A stretch of 54,386 bases of DNA, taken from NCBI GenBank assembly GCA_964397655.1, contig CAYNKA010000021.1, positions 1 to 54,386 of the forward strand, written 5' to 3'. The position numbers were made by a program, and so were the translations under genes. The notes under the pieces were generated by a model that saw nothing but the letters and a program-made list of their open reading frames with translations, was not told where the DNA came from and searched no databases. This document shows, piece after piece, positions 15,418-24,639 of the stretch (its first letter is position 1; each line of letters starts with the position of its first letter). The DNA is from CAYNKA01 sp964397655. GTDB lineage: Bacteria > Spirochaetota > Spirochaetia > DTKZ01.

Positions 15418-16020
15418 ATGGCGAAAAACGGAAAGAAAATTCGAATCTTTTCCGCCCTGGAAGTGGCGAATATCTGCGGCGTCGTGAACCAGACGGCCAT
15501 CAACTGGATCAAGAACGGTTATCTCAAGGCCTTCACGACTCCCGGCGGGCAGTATAGGGTCTACTCCGAGGATCTCGTCGAATTTCTTTCTTCTCGCAAC
15601 ATGCGGATGCCGAAGGAGCTTCTCGAACTCACCGAGGGCAAGTCCGCTCTCCAGAAAATCTTGGTGGTCGACGATGACGAGACCATCAACAATTTCATCA
15701 GGGATTTTCTCGTCAAGAAATTCCCGGATTTCTCGATTCTCCAGGCCTTCGACGGATTCGAGGCCGGAAAGCTCGTAGCGGAAGAAAAGCCCGCCCTCAT
15801 CGTACTCGACGTGGATCTTCCCGGCATCAACGGCAGGGAGCTGTGCAAGAAGATAAAAGCGGATCCGAATCTCGGGAATCCGCGGATACTCACGATCACC
15901 GGTCTGGACGATCCCGATCTCAAGGAAGCGATACTCAAGGAGGGAGCGGACGCCTTCATGTCGAAACCGCTCGATTTCGATGAATTGCCGGGGATCATGC
16001 TGGATCTCCTGAAGATATGA
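15418..16020 (+). CDS. HTH (MerR/excisionase-type) - receiver fusion regulator
   Basis: The 200-residue product has an N-terminal winged-helix of the MerR/excisionase kind (residues ~10-60: FSALEVANICGVVNQTAINW, then 'TPGGQYRVYSEDLVEFL'). A full receiver domain follows (80-200). Receiver residues are D85-D87, phospho-acceptor D131 (VLDVDLPG), T161 and K183 (SKPLD). Response regulators normally carry the receiver first and a different effector, so this order is unusual. No histidine kinase is adjacent. It may be a phosphorylation-controlled DNA-binding protein and is co-oriented with a second receiver 23 bases downstream. Confidence 0.8.
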   Translation: MAKNGKKIRIFSALEVANICGVVNQTAINWIKNGYLKAFTTPGGQYRVYSEDLVEFLSSRNMRMPKELLELTEGKSALQKILVVDDDETINNFIRDFLVKKFPDFSILQAFDGFEAGKLVAEEKPALIVLDVDLPGINGRELCKKIKADPNLGNPRILTITGLDDPDLKEAILKEGADAFMSKPLDFDELPGIMLDLLKI

Positions 16021-16043
16021 AATAAAGTATATCGAGGAAAACC

Positions 16044-16409
16044 ATGGCGGAAATAAACGGAGTGGTGCTTATCGTCGAGGACGAGGATGCGATCAGGCTG
16101 ACGCTGAGGGACTACCTCGTGAACAAAGGCTATACGGTCTACGTGGCATCCGATGGCGTGGGAGCGATCAAGCAGCTTCTCGACCACAGCATCGATCTCA
16201 TCGTCACCGATTACCGCATGGACATCCTCGGCGGCGATTACTGGATAAAATTCCTGAACAAATACTGCTCCGACATCAAGGTCTTCATTACGAGCGGTTT
16301 TCTGCGGCCGGAATTCCCCATTCCTTTCGAGGTACTCTACAAGCCCTTCGACTACTCCGAGCTCGAATCCATGATCCGGACCGCGCTTTCGAAAACTAAG
16401 GGCGTATGA
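16044..16409 (+). CDS. Stand-alone receiver (CheY-like) protein
   Basis: The 121-residue product is a single receiver domain: acidic pair E12/D13 (VEDED), phospho-acceptor D56 (IVTDYRMD), hydroxyl T83 and K100 (YKPFD). No output domain is present, so it should act by protein contact or as a phosphate relay. It forms a probable operon with the HTH-receiver gene upstream and overlaps acylphosphatase by 4 bases (ATGA). The sensor kinase must be elsewhere. Confidence 0.85.
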   Translation: MAEINGVVLIVEDEDAIRLTLRDYLVNKGYTVYVASDGVGAIKQLLDHSIDLIVTDYRMDILGGDYWIKFLNKYCSDIKVFITSGFLRPEFPIPFEVLYKPFDYSELESMIRTALSKTKGV

Positions 16410-16702
16410 CGAGGGGTGATCTCCCCGATCGAAAAGGCGTGCGAATCACATTCCAGGGACGGGTCCAGGGCGTCGGGTTTCGCTATTGGACCATGAGGCT
16501 CGCCTCGAGATTCGACGTTGCCGGCTGGGTGAGGAACGAGCCCGACGGATCGGTGACGGTCGAATGCGAAGGACCCGATTCCGACGTCGATGCCTTTCTT
16601 TCCTTGCTGAAAAAAGGGCCTCCTGGAGCCCGGGTGGACAGGGCCGACCCGGTGGGTTTCGAACCGAGGGGCCGGTACAAGGTATTCACGGTGGAGTATT
16701 GA
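16406..16702 (+). CDS. acyP: Acylphosphatase
   Basis: The 98-residue enzyme hydrolyses acyl phosphates. The catalytic signature is complete: 'FQGRVQGVGFRYW' holds the phosphate-binding loop and arginine, and 'GWVRNEPDGSV' holds the catalytic asparagine. It has about ten residues more than usual at the N-terminus. The ATG lies in the preceding stop (ATGA). The overlap with a receiver gene is suggestive because acyl phosphates can phosphorylate receivers, but a functional link is inference. Confidence 0.92.
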   Translation: MTRGDLPDRKGVRITFQGRVQGVGFRYWTMRLASRFDVAGWVRNEPDGSVTVECEGPDSDVDAFLSLLKKGPPGARVDRADPVGFEPRGRYKVFTVEY

Positions 16703-16740
16703 CCTCGAGTCCGAGGCTGCGCGCCTCCCGTTCCATGGCG

Positions 16741-16780
16741 AAAAAATCGGGGCTGTCCGATGCGATCGGACAGCCCCGTT
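16741..16780 (-). terminator. Terminator of eno (perfect 14-bp hairpin)
   Basis: CGGGGCTGTCCGAT (16748-16761) pairs perfectly with ATCGGACAGCCCCG (16765-16778) around a 3-base loop. On the minus strand it is followed by T6 (16746-16741), so it ends the eno transcript. On the plus strand it has only GTTTCG and could weakly end the acyP transcript. Confidence 0.88.
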
Positions 16781-16801
16781 TCGTCGTTTCGATGTCCTGG
16801 C

Positions 16802-18100
<1,299 letters not shown>

Positions 18101-18218
18101 ACTGTTCTCCTCGTTATGATTTGTTGTGCCTCGGAGGTTCCCGCCTCGCCCGGGCTACGTTTCCGACGGTGTAGACGGACGGGGCTTCCGGGGCGAGCCG
18201 AAACCTCCCTAGGATCAG

Positions 18219-18247
18219 AATATGCGGACAATCTCGTGTATTGTCAA
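18219..18247 (-). promoter_or_regulatory. Promoter of eno
   Basis: On the minus strand, TTGACA (18247-18242), 17 bases, CATATT (18224-18219), giving a leader of about 110 bases. Confidence 0.65.
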
Positions 18248-18302
18248 GCAACGAGTCGCCTTCGACGTTTGCCTCGATCGTCGCCGGCAGTCCGATTTTT
18301 TC

Positions 18303-18332
18303 TTGACCCGTTCTCGGGCTAAGACCTACAAT
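18303..18332 (+). promoter_or_regulatory. Promoter of proS
   Basis: TTGACC (18303-18308), 18 bases, TACAAT (18327-18332), only 7 bases before the start codon at 18340. The transcript would be leaderless or nearly so. Confidence 0.55.
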
Positions 18333-18339
18333 ACGGATT

Positions 18340-20037
18340 ATGCGATATTCTCGGCTGCTGGCCAAAACCCTCAGGGAAGCCCCGCAGGATCTCAAGTCCG
18401 CGAGCCACATGCTGCTGTTGCGCGGAGGCTACATCCGGCCGCTCGGGCAGGGTCTGTATTCATTCCTTCCTCTCGGCCTCAGGGTCCTCAGAAACATCGA
18501 GGCGGTCATTCGGGAGGAGATGGATGCACTCGGCGGGCAGGAAATAGTATTCCCCTTCGTGAATCCTCTCGAAATATGGAAGAAAAGCGGACGCGACCGT
18601 CTCATCGACGAGGACATGATAAGGTTCAAGGACAGGTCCGGAAGAGAATTGGTGGTGGCGCCGACGCACGAGGAAGCGGCAGTGGAAATGATGAAGAGTT
18701 GCCTCAATTCCTATCGTGAGCTCCCGGTATTCTTGTTCCAATTCCAGCTCAAATTCAGAGACGAGGAGAAGCCGCGGTACGGACTCGTTCGGGCGAGGGA
18801 ATTCGTCATGAAGGACGGGTATTCCTTCCATCGATCCTATTCCGATCTCAACAATTTTTTCCCGAAGATGTTCGCCGCCTACATGCGGATCTTCAATCGC
18901 TGCGGCGTACACGTACACGCCGCCGAGGCCGGAGTCGGCTACATGGGAGGCGAACGCGCCTACGAATTCCTCATGCCCTGCGAGTACGGAGAGGATTCCG
19001 TGATCCTCTGCGATTCCTGCGGCTACACGGCGAACCGGAACGTCGCGATCGGATTGAAGGAGTCGTCTTCCGGTTCCCTCGAAAACATGGCGAAGATCGA
19101 GACTCCGGGCTGCGCGACCATCGAGTCTCTTTCCAAGTTTCTCGGGAAGCCCAGGCGGGATTTCGCGAAGTCCATGATGTACAGAACCCTGGACGGGCTG
19201 GCCTTGGCGGTGGTCAGGGGTGACTACGAGGTGAGCATCGAGAAGCTCGGCCGAAGGCTCAAATCGCCCGTTCTCGGCCTCGCCTCCGCCGAGGAGATCG
19301 AGGCCGGGGGCTTTTCCTCCGGATTCCTCTCTCCCGTCGGTCTCGATCCCTCCGTTCCCGTCGTGGTGGACGACATGGTGGCCAATTCACCGAACCTAAT
19401 TTACGGGGGGAACGAGAAGGGGGTTCACTTCACGAACGTGAATTACGGCAGGGACTACGAATGCGCTCTGGTGGGCGATATTTCCCTTATAAAAGAAGAA
19501 AACGCCTGCTTCCACTGCGGCGGGAAGCTCCGGGAGATCAAAGCCATAGAGCTGGGGAATATATTCAAGCTCGGCGACTATTATTCCCGATCCATGGACC
19601 TCTTTTTCCAGGAGGAGTCTGGTGCCAAGGTCTTCCCCCACATGGGCTCCTACGGAATCGGTCTCGGCAGGTTCATGGCGGCCGTCGTCGAGAGCCACAG
19701 GGACGAGAACGGAATCAAGTGGCCTTATGCCATCGCCCCGTACAAGGTTTTCCTCATGTCCATCGGAAAATCGCAGTCCGTCAAGAAGGCTACTCAGGAG
19801 ATTTACGAAAGCCTCGGCGATCGCGTACTCTACGACGACAGGCCCGACTCGCCCGGCGTCAAATTCAAGGATGCGGACATCCTTGGAATTCCGGTCCGCG
19901 TGGTGGTTTCGGCCCAGGGGCTCCTGGACGGCGTCGTGGAGCTGCGGGAACGGAGCACGGGTATCGCCTTGAAGATACCGAAGGAAAAACTGTTCGACGT
20001 CATCCTCGATATAGAAAAAGGGAAACCGCCGGCATGA
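18340..20037 (+). CDS. proS: Prolyl-tRNA synthetase, bacterial type
   Basis: The 565-residue class II enzyme charges tRNA-Pro. Motif 1 lies near 'GGYIRPLGQGLYSFLPLG', motif 2 is 'KFRDEEKPRYGLVRAREFVM' and motif 3 is 'GSYGIGLGRFMAAVVE'. Between motifs 2 and 3 sits the YbaK-like editing domain (about 230-385) that removes mischarged alanine, so this is the bacterial rather than the eukaryote-like form. The C-terminal anticodon domain contains 'VLYDDRPDSPGVKFKDADI'. ATG 18340 is close to the promoter and has no ribosome binding site. The stop overlaps the next gene by ATGA. Confidence 0.96.
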   Translation: MRYSRLLAKTLREAPQDLKSASHMLLLRGGYIRPLGQGLYSFLPLGLRVLRNIEAVIREEMDALGGQEIVFPFVNPLEIWKKSGRDRLIDEDMIRFKDRSGRELVVAPTHEEAAVEMMKSCLNSYRELPVFLFQFQLKFRDEEKPRYGLVRAREFVMKDGYSFHRSYSDLNNFFPKMFAAYMRIFNRCGVHVHAAEAGVGYMGGERAYEFLMPCEYGEDSVILCDSCGYTANRNVAIGLKESSSGSLENMAKIETPGCATIESLSKFLGKPRRDFAKSMMYRTLDGLALAVVRGDYEVSIEKLGRRLKSPVLGLASAEEIEAGGFSSGFLSPVGLDPSVPVVVDDMVANSPNLIYGGNEKGVHFTNVNYGRDYECALVGDISLIKEENACFHCGGKLREIKAIELGNIFKLGDYYSRSMDLFFQEESGAKVFPHMGSYGIGLGRFMAAVVESHRDENGIKWPYAIAPYKVFLMSIGKSQSVKKATQEIYESLGDRVLYDDRPDSPGVKFKDADILGIPVRVVVSAQGLLDGVVELRERSTGIALKIPKEKLFDVILDIEKGKPPA

Positions 20038-20972
20038 AATTCGAACTGACCCAAGAACTCGTGGACCAGATCATCTTCGGAATGGAAAATCAGGAAAAGG
20101 AATACATATTCGATACCAAGAGCCTCGTGCTCGTACCGATGGACGAATCGGAGGACGATCCCGAGGATCCTGAGCGTTACCTCCCCCTTCCGCCCTGGCA
20201 ATCGGTTCACGGGTATTATCTCATGGAGAGATTCGTCACGAACCTCCGGAATCCCATTTACCGCGAGACGCTGCGCGGCATCCTGATCTCGGGTAAGGGG
20301 GTGTTCAGGCAGTTCAAGAACGCGCTCAAGGAGAGGAAGGAGATCGAAAGGCTCTGGTACCGGTTCAAGGAGCGGGAGATGAGGAAGGAGGTCCTTTCCT
20401 GGTACAACACGATGCGCGAAGCCTGGGGGCTCAAGGAAATCGAGCTGGAATTCGACGATACCGAGGATCTCATTCTGAGCGACTTCGTCCTGTCGCGCTG
20501 GAACGAGCCCGACGAAGACGTCATCCTCGAGCTGGACAAGAGAGGCTTTTTCGAGATGTTCCCCGGAATCGACGACGAATCGATGAAAACGGGGATGTAC
20601 CTGAGCCGGAGATACGGCAGGAGGCCCGGCGGGGAACGATCGGTCGTCCACATCGCCGAGACGCCCTTGGGAGACCTCGCGGGTTTCCTCTGGGCGGAAC
20701 GGAACATCCTCCGCACGGACGTCGAAACCCTGCACGTTTTCCAGGTCTATGTTCTCCCGGAATTCCGCGGCTTGGGGCTCGCGTCCGCCCTGCTCCATAA
20801 ATTCTGCGAAGAAATATCCGCCGCTTCCTTCGTGCGCGTCACCATCGAACTCATGGGAGGGGCGCTCGAACTCAACGACGTCTTCAAACGGGAGGGTTTC
20901 GTTCCGTTTTCGGAGGTCCTAGAACTCGACCTCGAGGACTGGGAGAGACGGCATCGGTCGGCGTCGGACTGA
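20034..20972 (+). CDS. UPF0158-GNAT fusion protein
   Basis: The 312-residue product starts at ATG 20034, overlapping the proS stop. The N-terminal ~170 residues match UPF0158 (an acidic stretch 'VPMDESEDDPEDPERYLPLP', then 'LRGILISGKGVFRQFKNAL'). The C-terminal half is a GNAT N-acetyltransferase with the acetyl-CoA loop at 'VFQVYVLPEFRGLGLASALL'. The donor is expected to be acetyl-CoA; the acceptor is unknown. Translational coupling to proS suggests a link to translation, but that is inference. Confidence 0.75.
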   Translation: MKFELTQELVDQIIFGMENQEKEYIFDTKSLVLVPMDESEDDPEDPERYLPLPPWQSVHGYYLMERFVTNLRNPIYRETLRGILISGKGVFRQFKNALKERKEIERLWYRFKEREMRKEVLSWYNTMREAWGLKEIELEFDDTEDLILSDFVLSRWNEPDEDVILELDKRGFFEMFPGIDDESMKTGMYLSRRYGRRPGGERSVVHIAETPLGDLAGFLWAERNILRTDVETLHVFQVYVLPEFRGLGLASALLHKFCEEISAASFVRVTIELMGGALELNDVFKREGFVPFSEVLELDLEDWERRHRSASD

Positions 20973-20977
20973 TTTGG

Positions 20978-21003
20978 CCCCTTGTTCGCCTTAGGGGGTT
21001 TTT
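20978..21003 (+). terminator. Possible weak terminator
   Basis: CCCCT (20978-20982) and AGGGG (20993-20997) with a 10-base loop, then TTTTT (20999-21003), right after the GNAT fusion gene. It overlaps the stop codon of the convergent acyltransferase. Confidence 0.4.
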
Positions 21004-21875
21004 GGATCCCTCACCTTTTCGATTTCCTCGTGGAGCAGGCCCAATTCGTGCATGATTCGGTCGGCGACGAACTGTTTCGGGTCCGCGTCCGCAGGCGTAC
21101 GATTCCTGGTTTCGGTCCTGAATTCCTCGCAATTCAGCACGGGACTCGCTTTCAGAAGTACGGTGTCCCTGACGAGAAAGTCCTCTTCCATCTCGCCGCT
21201 CGGATTGAGGCGGAAGATGTTGCCGCCGACGCCCACGAGCACCATGTGGTCGAAGGCCCTTATGTAGGAGTCGATCTCCTTGAGCCCCCGTTTCGTGTCG
21301 GGTCGTCCGGGGCGGTATCTGGTTCCCGAGGGAAAAACCAGGATCATGTGTCCGGAATGCTTGCACCTGATCATCTCGTGGAGCGCCGCACGGTTGATCG
21401 CGTTGCTTCTTTTACGCTCCTCCACGAGTTTTTCCGGGTCCTTGATCGCGTCGTGGTACCTGCTCGGGTATATGACGATCCTCGAATAGATCTCCGTGAA
21501 GAGGAGAACCGTCTTGCTTTCCACGTTCAGTTTCATTCCGGCCATGGCTATTACCGAATCAGCCGCTGCCTTGCCTTTCTCGCCGCAACGATCCAGCAGA
21601 TAGATGAAGTTGGGAAGGTCGAAATTGCTGTAATGCTCCATCAGGATGAGGCAGGACTTGCCTTGTTTGCACAATTCGTGGAGTTCGATGAGGTTTTCGC
21701 AGCCGATGATGCCGCTTCCGGGAAGAAGATGGTCTTCGACGATCTTGTCGATGTAGGGCCGGTTCTTGGTGTTCCCCGGCTGGAAGACGTTGTGCTCCGT
21801 TATGGTCTGGGATTGGGAGCGGTTCTTCAGCATCGGGCCGAGAATTTGAGAGTATTTCTGCTGAATCGTACTCAT
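20991..21875 (-). CDS. Glycerolipid acyltransferase (PlsC/PlsB-like)
   Basis: The 294-residue product has the acyltransferase H-x4-D motif (LMEHYSNFDLP) and a second block FPSGTR, where most relatives have FPEGTR. It should transfer an acyl chain to glycerol 3-phosphate or lysophosphatidate at the membrane during phospholipid synthesis. There is no clear membrane span, and a helical N-terminus of 90 residues precedes the motif, more like glycerol-3-phosphate acyltransferases. AGGAGAAGAAA lies before the ATG. It is a single minus-strand gene, convergent with the GNAT fusion. Confidence 0.75.
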   Translation of the reverse strand: MSTIQQKYSQILGPMLKNRSQSQTITEHNVFQPGNTKNRPYIDKIVEDHLLPGSGIIGCENLIELHELCKQGKSCLILMEHYSNFDLPNFIYLLDRCGEKGKAAADSVIAMAGMKLNVESKTVLLFTEIYSRIVIYPSRYHDAIKDPEKLVEERKRSNAINRAALHEMIRCKHSGHMILVFPSGTRYRPGRPDTKRGLKEIDSYIRAFDHMVLVGVGGNIFRLNPSGEMEEDFLVRDTVLLKASPVLNCEEFRTETRNRTPADADPKQFVADRIMHELGLLHEEIEKVRDPKTP

Positions 21876-21961
21876 TTTCTTCTCCTATCCTTTCAAGCGT
21901 AGGCGGAATATCCTTGCTTTGTCAATGAACGGCTGCGGCCCGGATTTTCCGCTCGGCGATC

Positions 21962-24571
21962 GTGCCAGGCGGGGAGTATGACATCTTGTCCACTTCGTGC
22001 ATAGCGGTTATAGTCGATCAGGTGGGTGATTTCTCCTCCTTTTTCCGCAAGAACCGCGCCGACCTCAGGCAATCGTTCATTCATCTTCCGGAATCGAATC
22101 CGACCTTTCGGGGGCCTTCCTGGGACGAAGCCGACACGCGCGTCCTCATCCTCAGGCTTTCGCCGTACCGCGACGTGGACCGCTCTACCCCCCATCTGGT
22201 GCTCGCCAGCGAGGCCGCGACACTGCCGGGTTGTTTCGCGGATTTGGGCTTTTTCCCGTCCCGATCGGACCGGCGGATACTCGAGGAGAACGGCGTTCCG
22301 CTTTTCCTGGGTCTGCGCTCGTTCCGTAAAATCGAAGACTTCGACCTCGTCCTCGTCTCCAACTCGTTCGGCCTCGAGCTTCTCAACCTCGCCTACGGCT
22401 TGCGCAAGTGCGGGATTCCTCTCTTCGCGTCCGAGCGCGGGGAGACCTGTCCGCCCGTAGTTCTCGGCGGCTCGAACGCGCTCGCGGTCCAGGCTTTGTT
22501 CAGGAAAACTCCCGCAGGTCTCGACTGCATGGTCGACGCGGTGTTCTTCGGCGAAGGGGAGGGGAAGATCCCCGTGCTCGTCTCGATCCTCGGGAAGCGC
22601 GGCCGCCTGAAGAGGGAACGTCTCGCGGAAGCCTCCGCCTCCGTCCCCGGACTGTGGACTTTCCAGGGCGGAAGAAAGGCCCGCAAGGCGGTCCTCGGAT
22701 CCCCCCGCGGTTCGCATCTTCCCCTGTCGTACCCGATCCTCAACGGGGAGGAGGCCTCCACCGCGAGGCTCCAAATCTCCTACGGCTGCTCTTCCTTCTG
22801 CTCCTTCTGTTTCGAGGGCCAGGATCGGAAACCCTACCGCGAGGTGCCGTACGAGGACCTGCTTTTGGCCGCGCTCGAGCTGAAGCGGAACACCGGAGCA
22901 TCCACCCTGGAGCTCTATTCGTTCAATTTCAACACCCACGCGAACGTGTTCCAACTGCTTTCCGAGCTCAACCGCCTCTTCCTCCAGGTGAATTTCATGA
23001 GCCAGCGGGTCGACTTCCTCACGAAGACGCCGGGGCTGCTCGCAGCGGAACTCGCGGCGGGCAAGACGAGCTTCACGCTCGGCGTCGAGGGCGTCAGCGC
23101 GAGGATCAGGGCCTTCTACCGGAAGGGCCTCGCGGGCGAGACGGTCAGGTCCGCGGTCGATAAGCTGCTCGCAGCGAAGGCCAGGGAGATCAAGCTCTTC
23201 TATATCCTTTCCGGACACGAAACCGGCGAGGACTTCGCGGAATTCCGCTCCTTCCTGAAGGACCTCAAGGAGAGACGAACGGCGTTGCATCCGGGCGCCA
23301 GGTTGCTCTTTTCCTTCGGCCTGCTCGTTCGGATGCCGTACACGCCTCTCGCTCGCGACCGTCTGCTTCTCGGACGCGATGAATGGAAGGCCGCGATTTC
23401 CGAGACGAAACGCGACGTCGAGACACACGGTTTCGAGTGCCGACTCGCGATCCCCTTCGAGGAATACGCCCTCGGTCAGGTCCTGTGTGCGGGCGGCGTC
23501 GAGCGGCTTTCCGGCCTGCTCGTCCGGCTCGCCGAGAAGGGGTTCGTCTACGACAAAGAACTCGACCCGGCAGCCTGGGACCTCGCCGCCGAGCATCTCG
23601 CGGAGGGCATGGAAGAGCTCTGCCGCGAAAAAGGACCGGACTACGCCTCGCCCCTGTCCGAGGTCGTGGAGGTGGACGAGAGCTTCCTCGCCCGCAGCTG
23701 GCGGGAGGCGAAGTCCGCCCTCGAAGGCGGCGCCGCGACGGCCGAGATCCGGGCCTCGTGCTTCGAGGAGGGCGACGGGGGCTGTATCGGCTGCGGGGCA
23801 TGCTTGGATGAGACGCAAAGGGTCTCCCTGCTGCGCCATGCGGTGAAACAGCCCTTGAATACACGAGAAGGGACGGAGGATCTCGCCCGGCTCGTGAAGG
23901 CGAAGCGTTCTTCGGCGCGGGTCCCTGTCGAGGTCATGGTTCCAGGATCCTTCGCCGGCACCCATCCGGCCTGGCTCGAGGCCTGGGTGCTCCGCGAGCT
24001 GTTCGCCCGGCATCCCTCCGCCGTGGAGTCGGTGTTCGCGGCCCGCAGGGATTTTCCCCCGCGGGAACTTCCCGCAGGCCTCGCCTGGTACGGACGTTCC
24101 GTGTTTTCCCTTCTCACCTCGGACCCCGCGGGCCTTTCCGAGTCGCTCCGCTCGACCTCCGTCCCCGGAATATGCCTCCTCGAACCTCCCGGAATATGCC
24201 TCCTCGAACCTTCCTCCGTCCCCGAAGTCCGGCTCCATCATCCTCCGTCCCCGGCGCGAGGCCTGTCCGTCGAGGTTCCGGAGGTCGAAGCGGCTGCAGC
24301 CAGGGGTGCTTTCATGAAAGCCTTCGAGAGCCTCCACCTCGCGGGGACGCTGACGAGGGACGGAGGAAGGTATTTCTGCCTATTTTCCCCCAAGGCGCTC
24401 AAGAAAAGGACGATTCTCGCGGCGGAGTTCTCCGAGATGCGCGATTCCGAGGGCCGGATCGGATTGGCAGCCGGCCTCATGATCACGGAGAAATTCGATC
24501 TCGCGGAGTTCGACGCCGCCTTGGAGAGGATATTCGGCAAACGGATCGAACACCGGTACGAATATCGCTGA
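21962..24571 (+). CDS. Large B12-binding-like radical SAM protein
   Basis: The 869-residue product has an N-terminal Rossmann-like region ('VLASEAATLPGCFADLGFF', 'LVLVSNSFGLELLNLAYGL') as in cobalamin-binding radical SAM enzymes. The radical SAM triad CSSFCSFC is near residue 276. A later CIGCGAC motif (about 608) may hold an additional [4Fe-4S] cluster. The C-terminal ~100 residues resemble the DUF2344 type often joined to such proteins ('RLGLAAGL'-like 'GRIGLAAGLMITEKFDLAEFD'). The substrate is unknown; related YgiQ-like and tRNA/hopanoid enzymes modify varied targets. The start is uncertain: GTG 21962, or TTG 21986, which has GGGGAG upstream. A 24-bp tandem repeat lies in its 3' part. Confidence 0.75.
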   Translation: MPGGEYDILSTSCIAVIVDQVGDFSSFFRKNRADLRQSFIHLPESNPTFRGPSWDEADTRVLILRLSPYRDVDRSTPHLVLASEAATLPGCFADLGFFPSRSDRRILEENGVPLFLGLRSFRKIEDFDLVLVSNSFGLELLNLAYGLRKCGIPLFASERGETCPPVVLGGSNALAVQALFRKTPAGLDCMVDAVFFGEGEGKIPVLVSILGKRGRLKRERLAEASASVPGLWTFQGGRKARKAVLGSPRGSHLPLSYPILNGEEASTARLQISYGCSSFCSFCFEGQDRKPYREVPYEDLLLAALELKRNTGASTLELYSFNFNTHANVFQLLSELNRLFLQVNFMSQRVDFLTKTPGLLAAELAAGKTSFTLGVEGVSARIRAFYRKGLAGETVRSAVDKLLAAKAREIKLFYILSGHETGEDFAEFRSFLKDLKERRTALHPGARLLFSFGLLVRMPYTPLARDRLLLGRDEWKAAISETKRDVETHGFECRLAIPFEEYALGQVLCAGGVERLSGLLVRLAEKGFVYDKELDPAAWDLAAEHLAEGMEELCREKGPDYASPLSEVVEVDESFLARSWREAKSALEGGAATAEIRASCFEEGDGGCIGCGACLDETQRVSLLRHAVKQPLNTREGTEDLARLVKAKRSSARVPVEVMVPGSFAGTHPAWLEAWVLRELFARHPSAVESVFAARRDFPPRELPAGLAWYGRSVFSLLTSDPAGLSESLRSTSVPGICLLEPPGICLLEPSSVPEVRLHHPPSPARGLSVEVPEVEAAAARGAFMKAFESLHLAGTLTRDGGRYFCLFSPKALKKRTILAAEFSEMRDSEGRIGLAAGLMITEKFDLAEFDAALERIFGKRIEHRYEYR
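24164..24211 (+). repeat. Perfect 24-bp tandem duplication inside radical SAM gene
   Basis: Units 24164-24187 and 24188-24211 are identical and in frame, so the protein reads PGICLLEP twice. The flanking CCTCCGTCCCC is also repeated on both sides. It lies in a low-complexity linker between the main body and the C-terminal domain. Confidence 0.95.
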
Positions 24572-24573
24572 AG

Positions 24574-24602
24574 TTGACTTCCGTGGTTCAATGGTATATC
24601 AT
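24574..24602 (+). promoter_or_regulatory. Promoter of the GntR-glm operon
   Basis: TTGACT (24574-24579), 17 bases, TATCAT (24597-24602). The expected transcription start is near 24609, inside the palindromic sequences. Confidence 0.6.
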
Positions 24603-24628
24603 ATTGGTATAGTCCAATTGCAATGGAC
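24603..24628. promoter_or_regulatory. Candidate GntR operator
   Basis: Two overlapping imperfect palindromes cover the transcription start: ATTGG-TATAGT-CCAAT (24603-24618) and GTCCA-ATTGCAA-TGGAC (24612-24628, core ATTGCAAT self-complementary). The position just past the -10 fits repression by the GntR product of the first gene. Confidence 0.5.
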
Positions 24629-24639
24629 CAGGAGGTTCG

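Noticed and set aside
21893..24337. 814-codon open frame on the minus strand
   Set aside because: It mirrors the radical SAM gene, has no recognisable domain and an extreme Arg/Glu/Gly composition.
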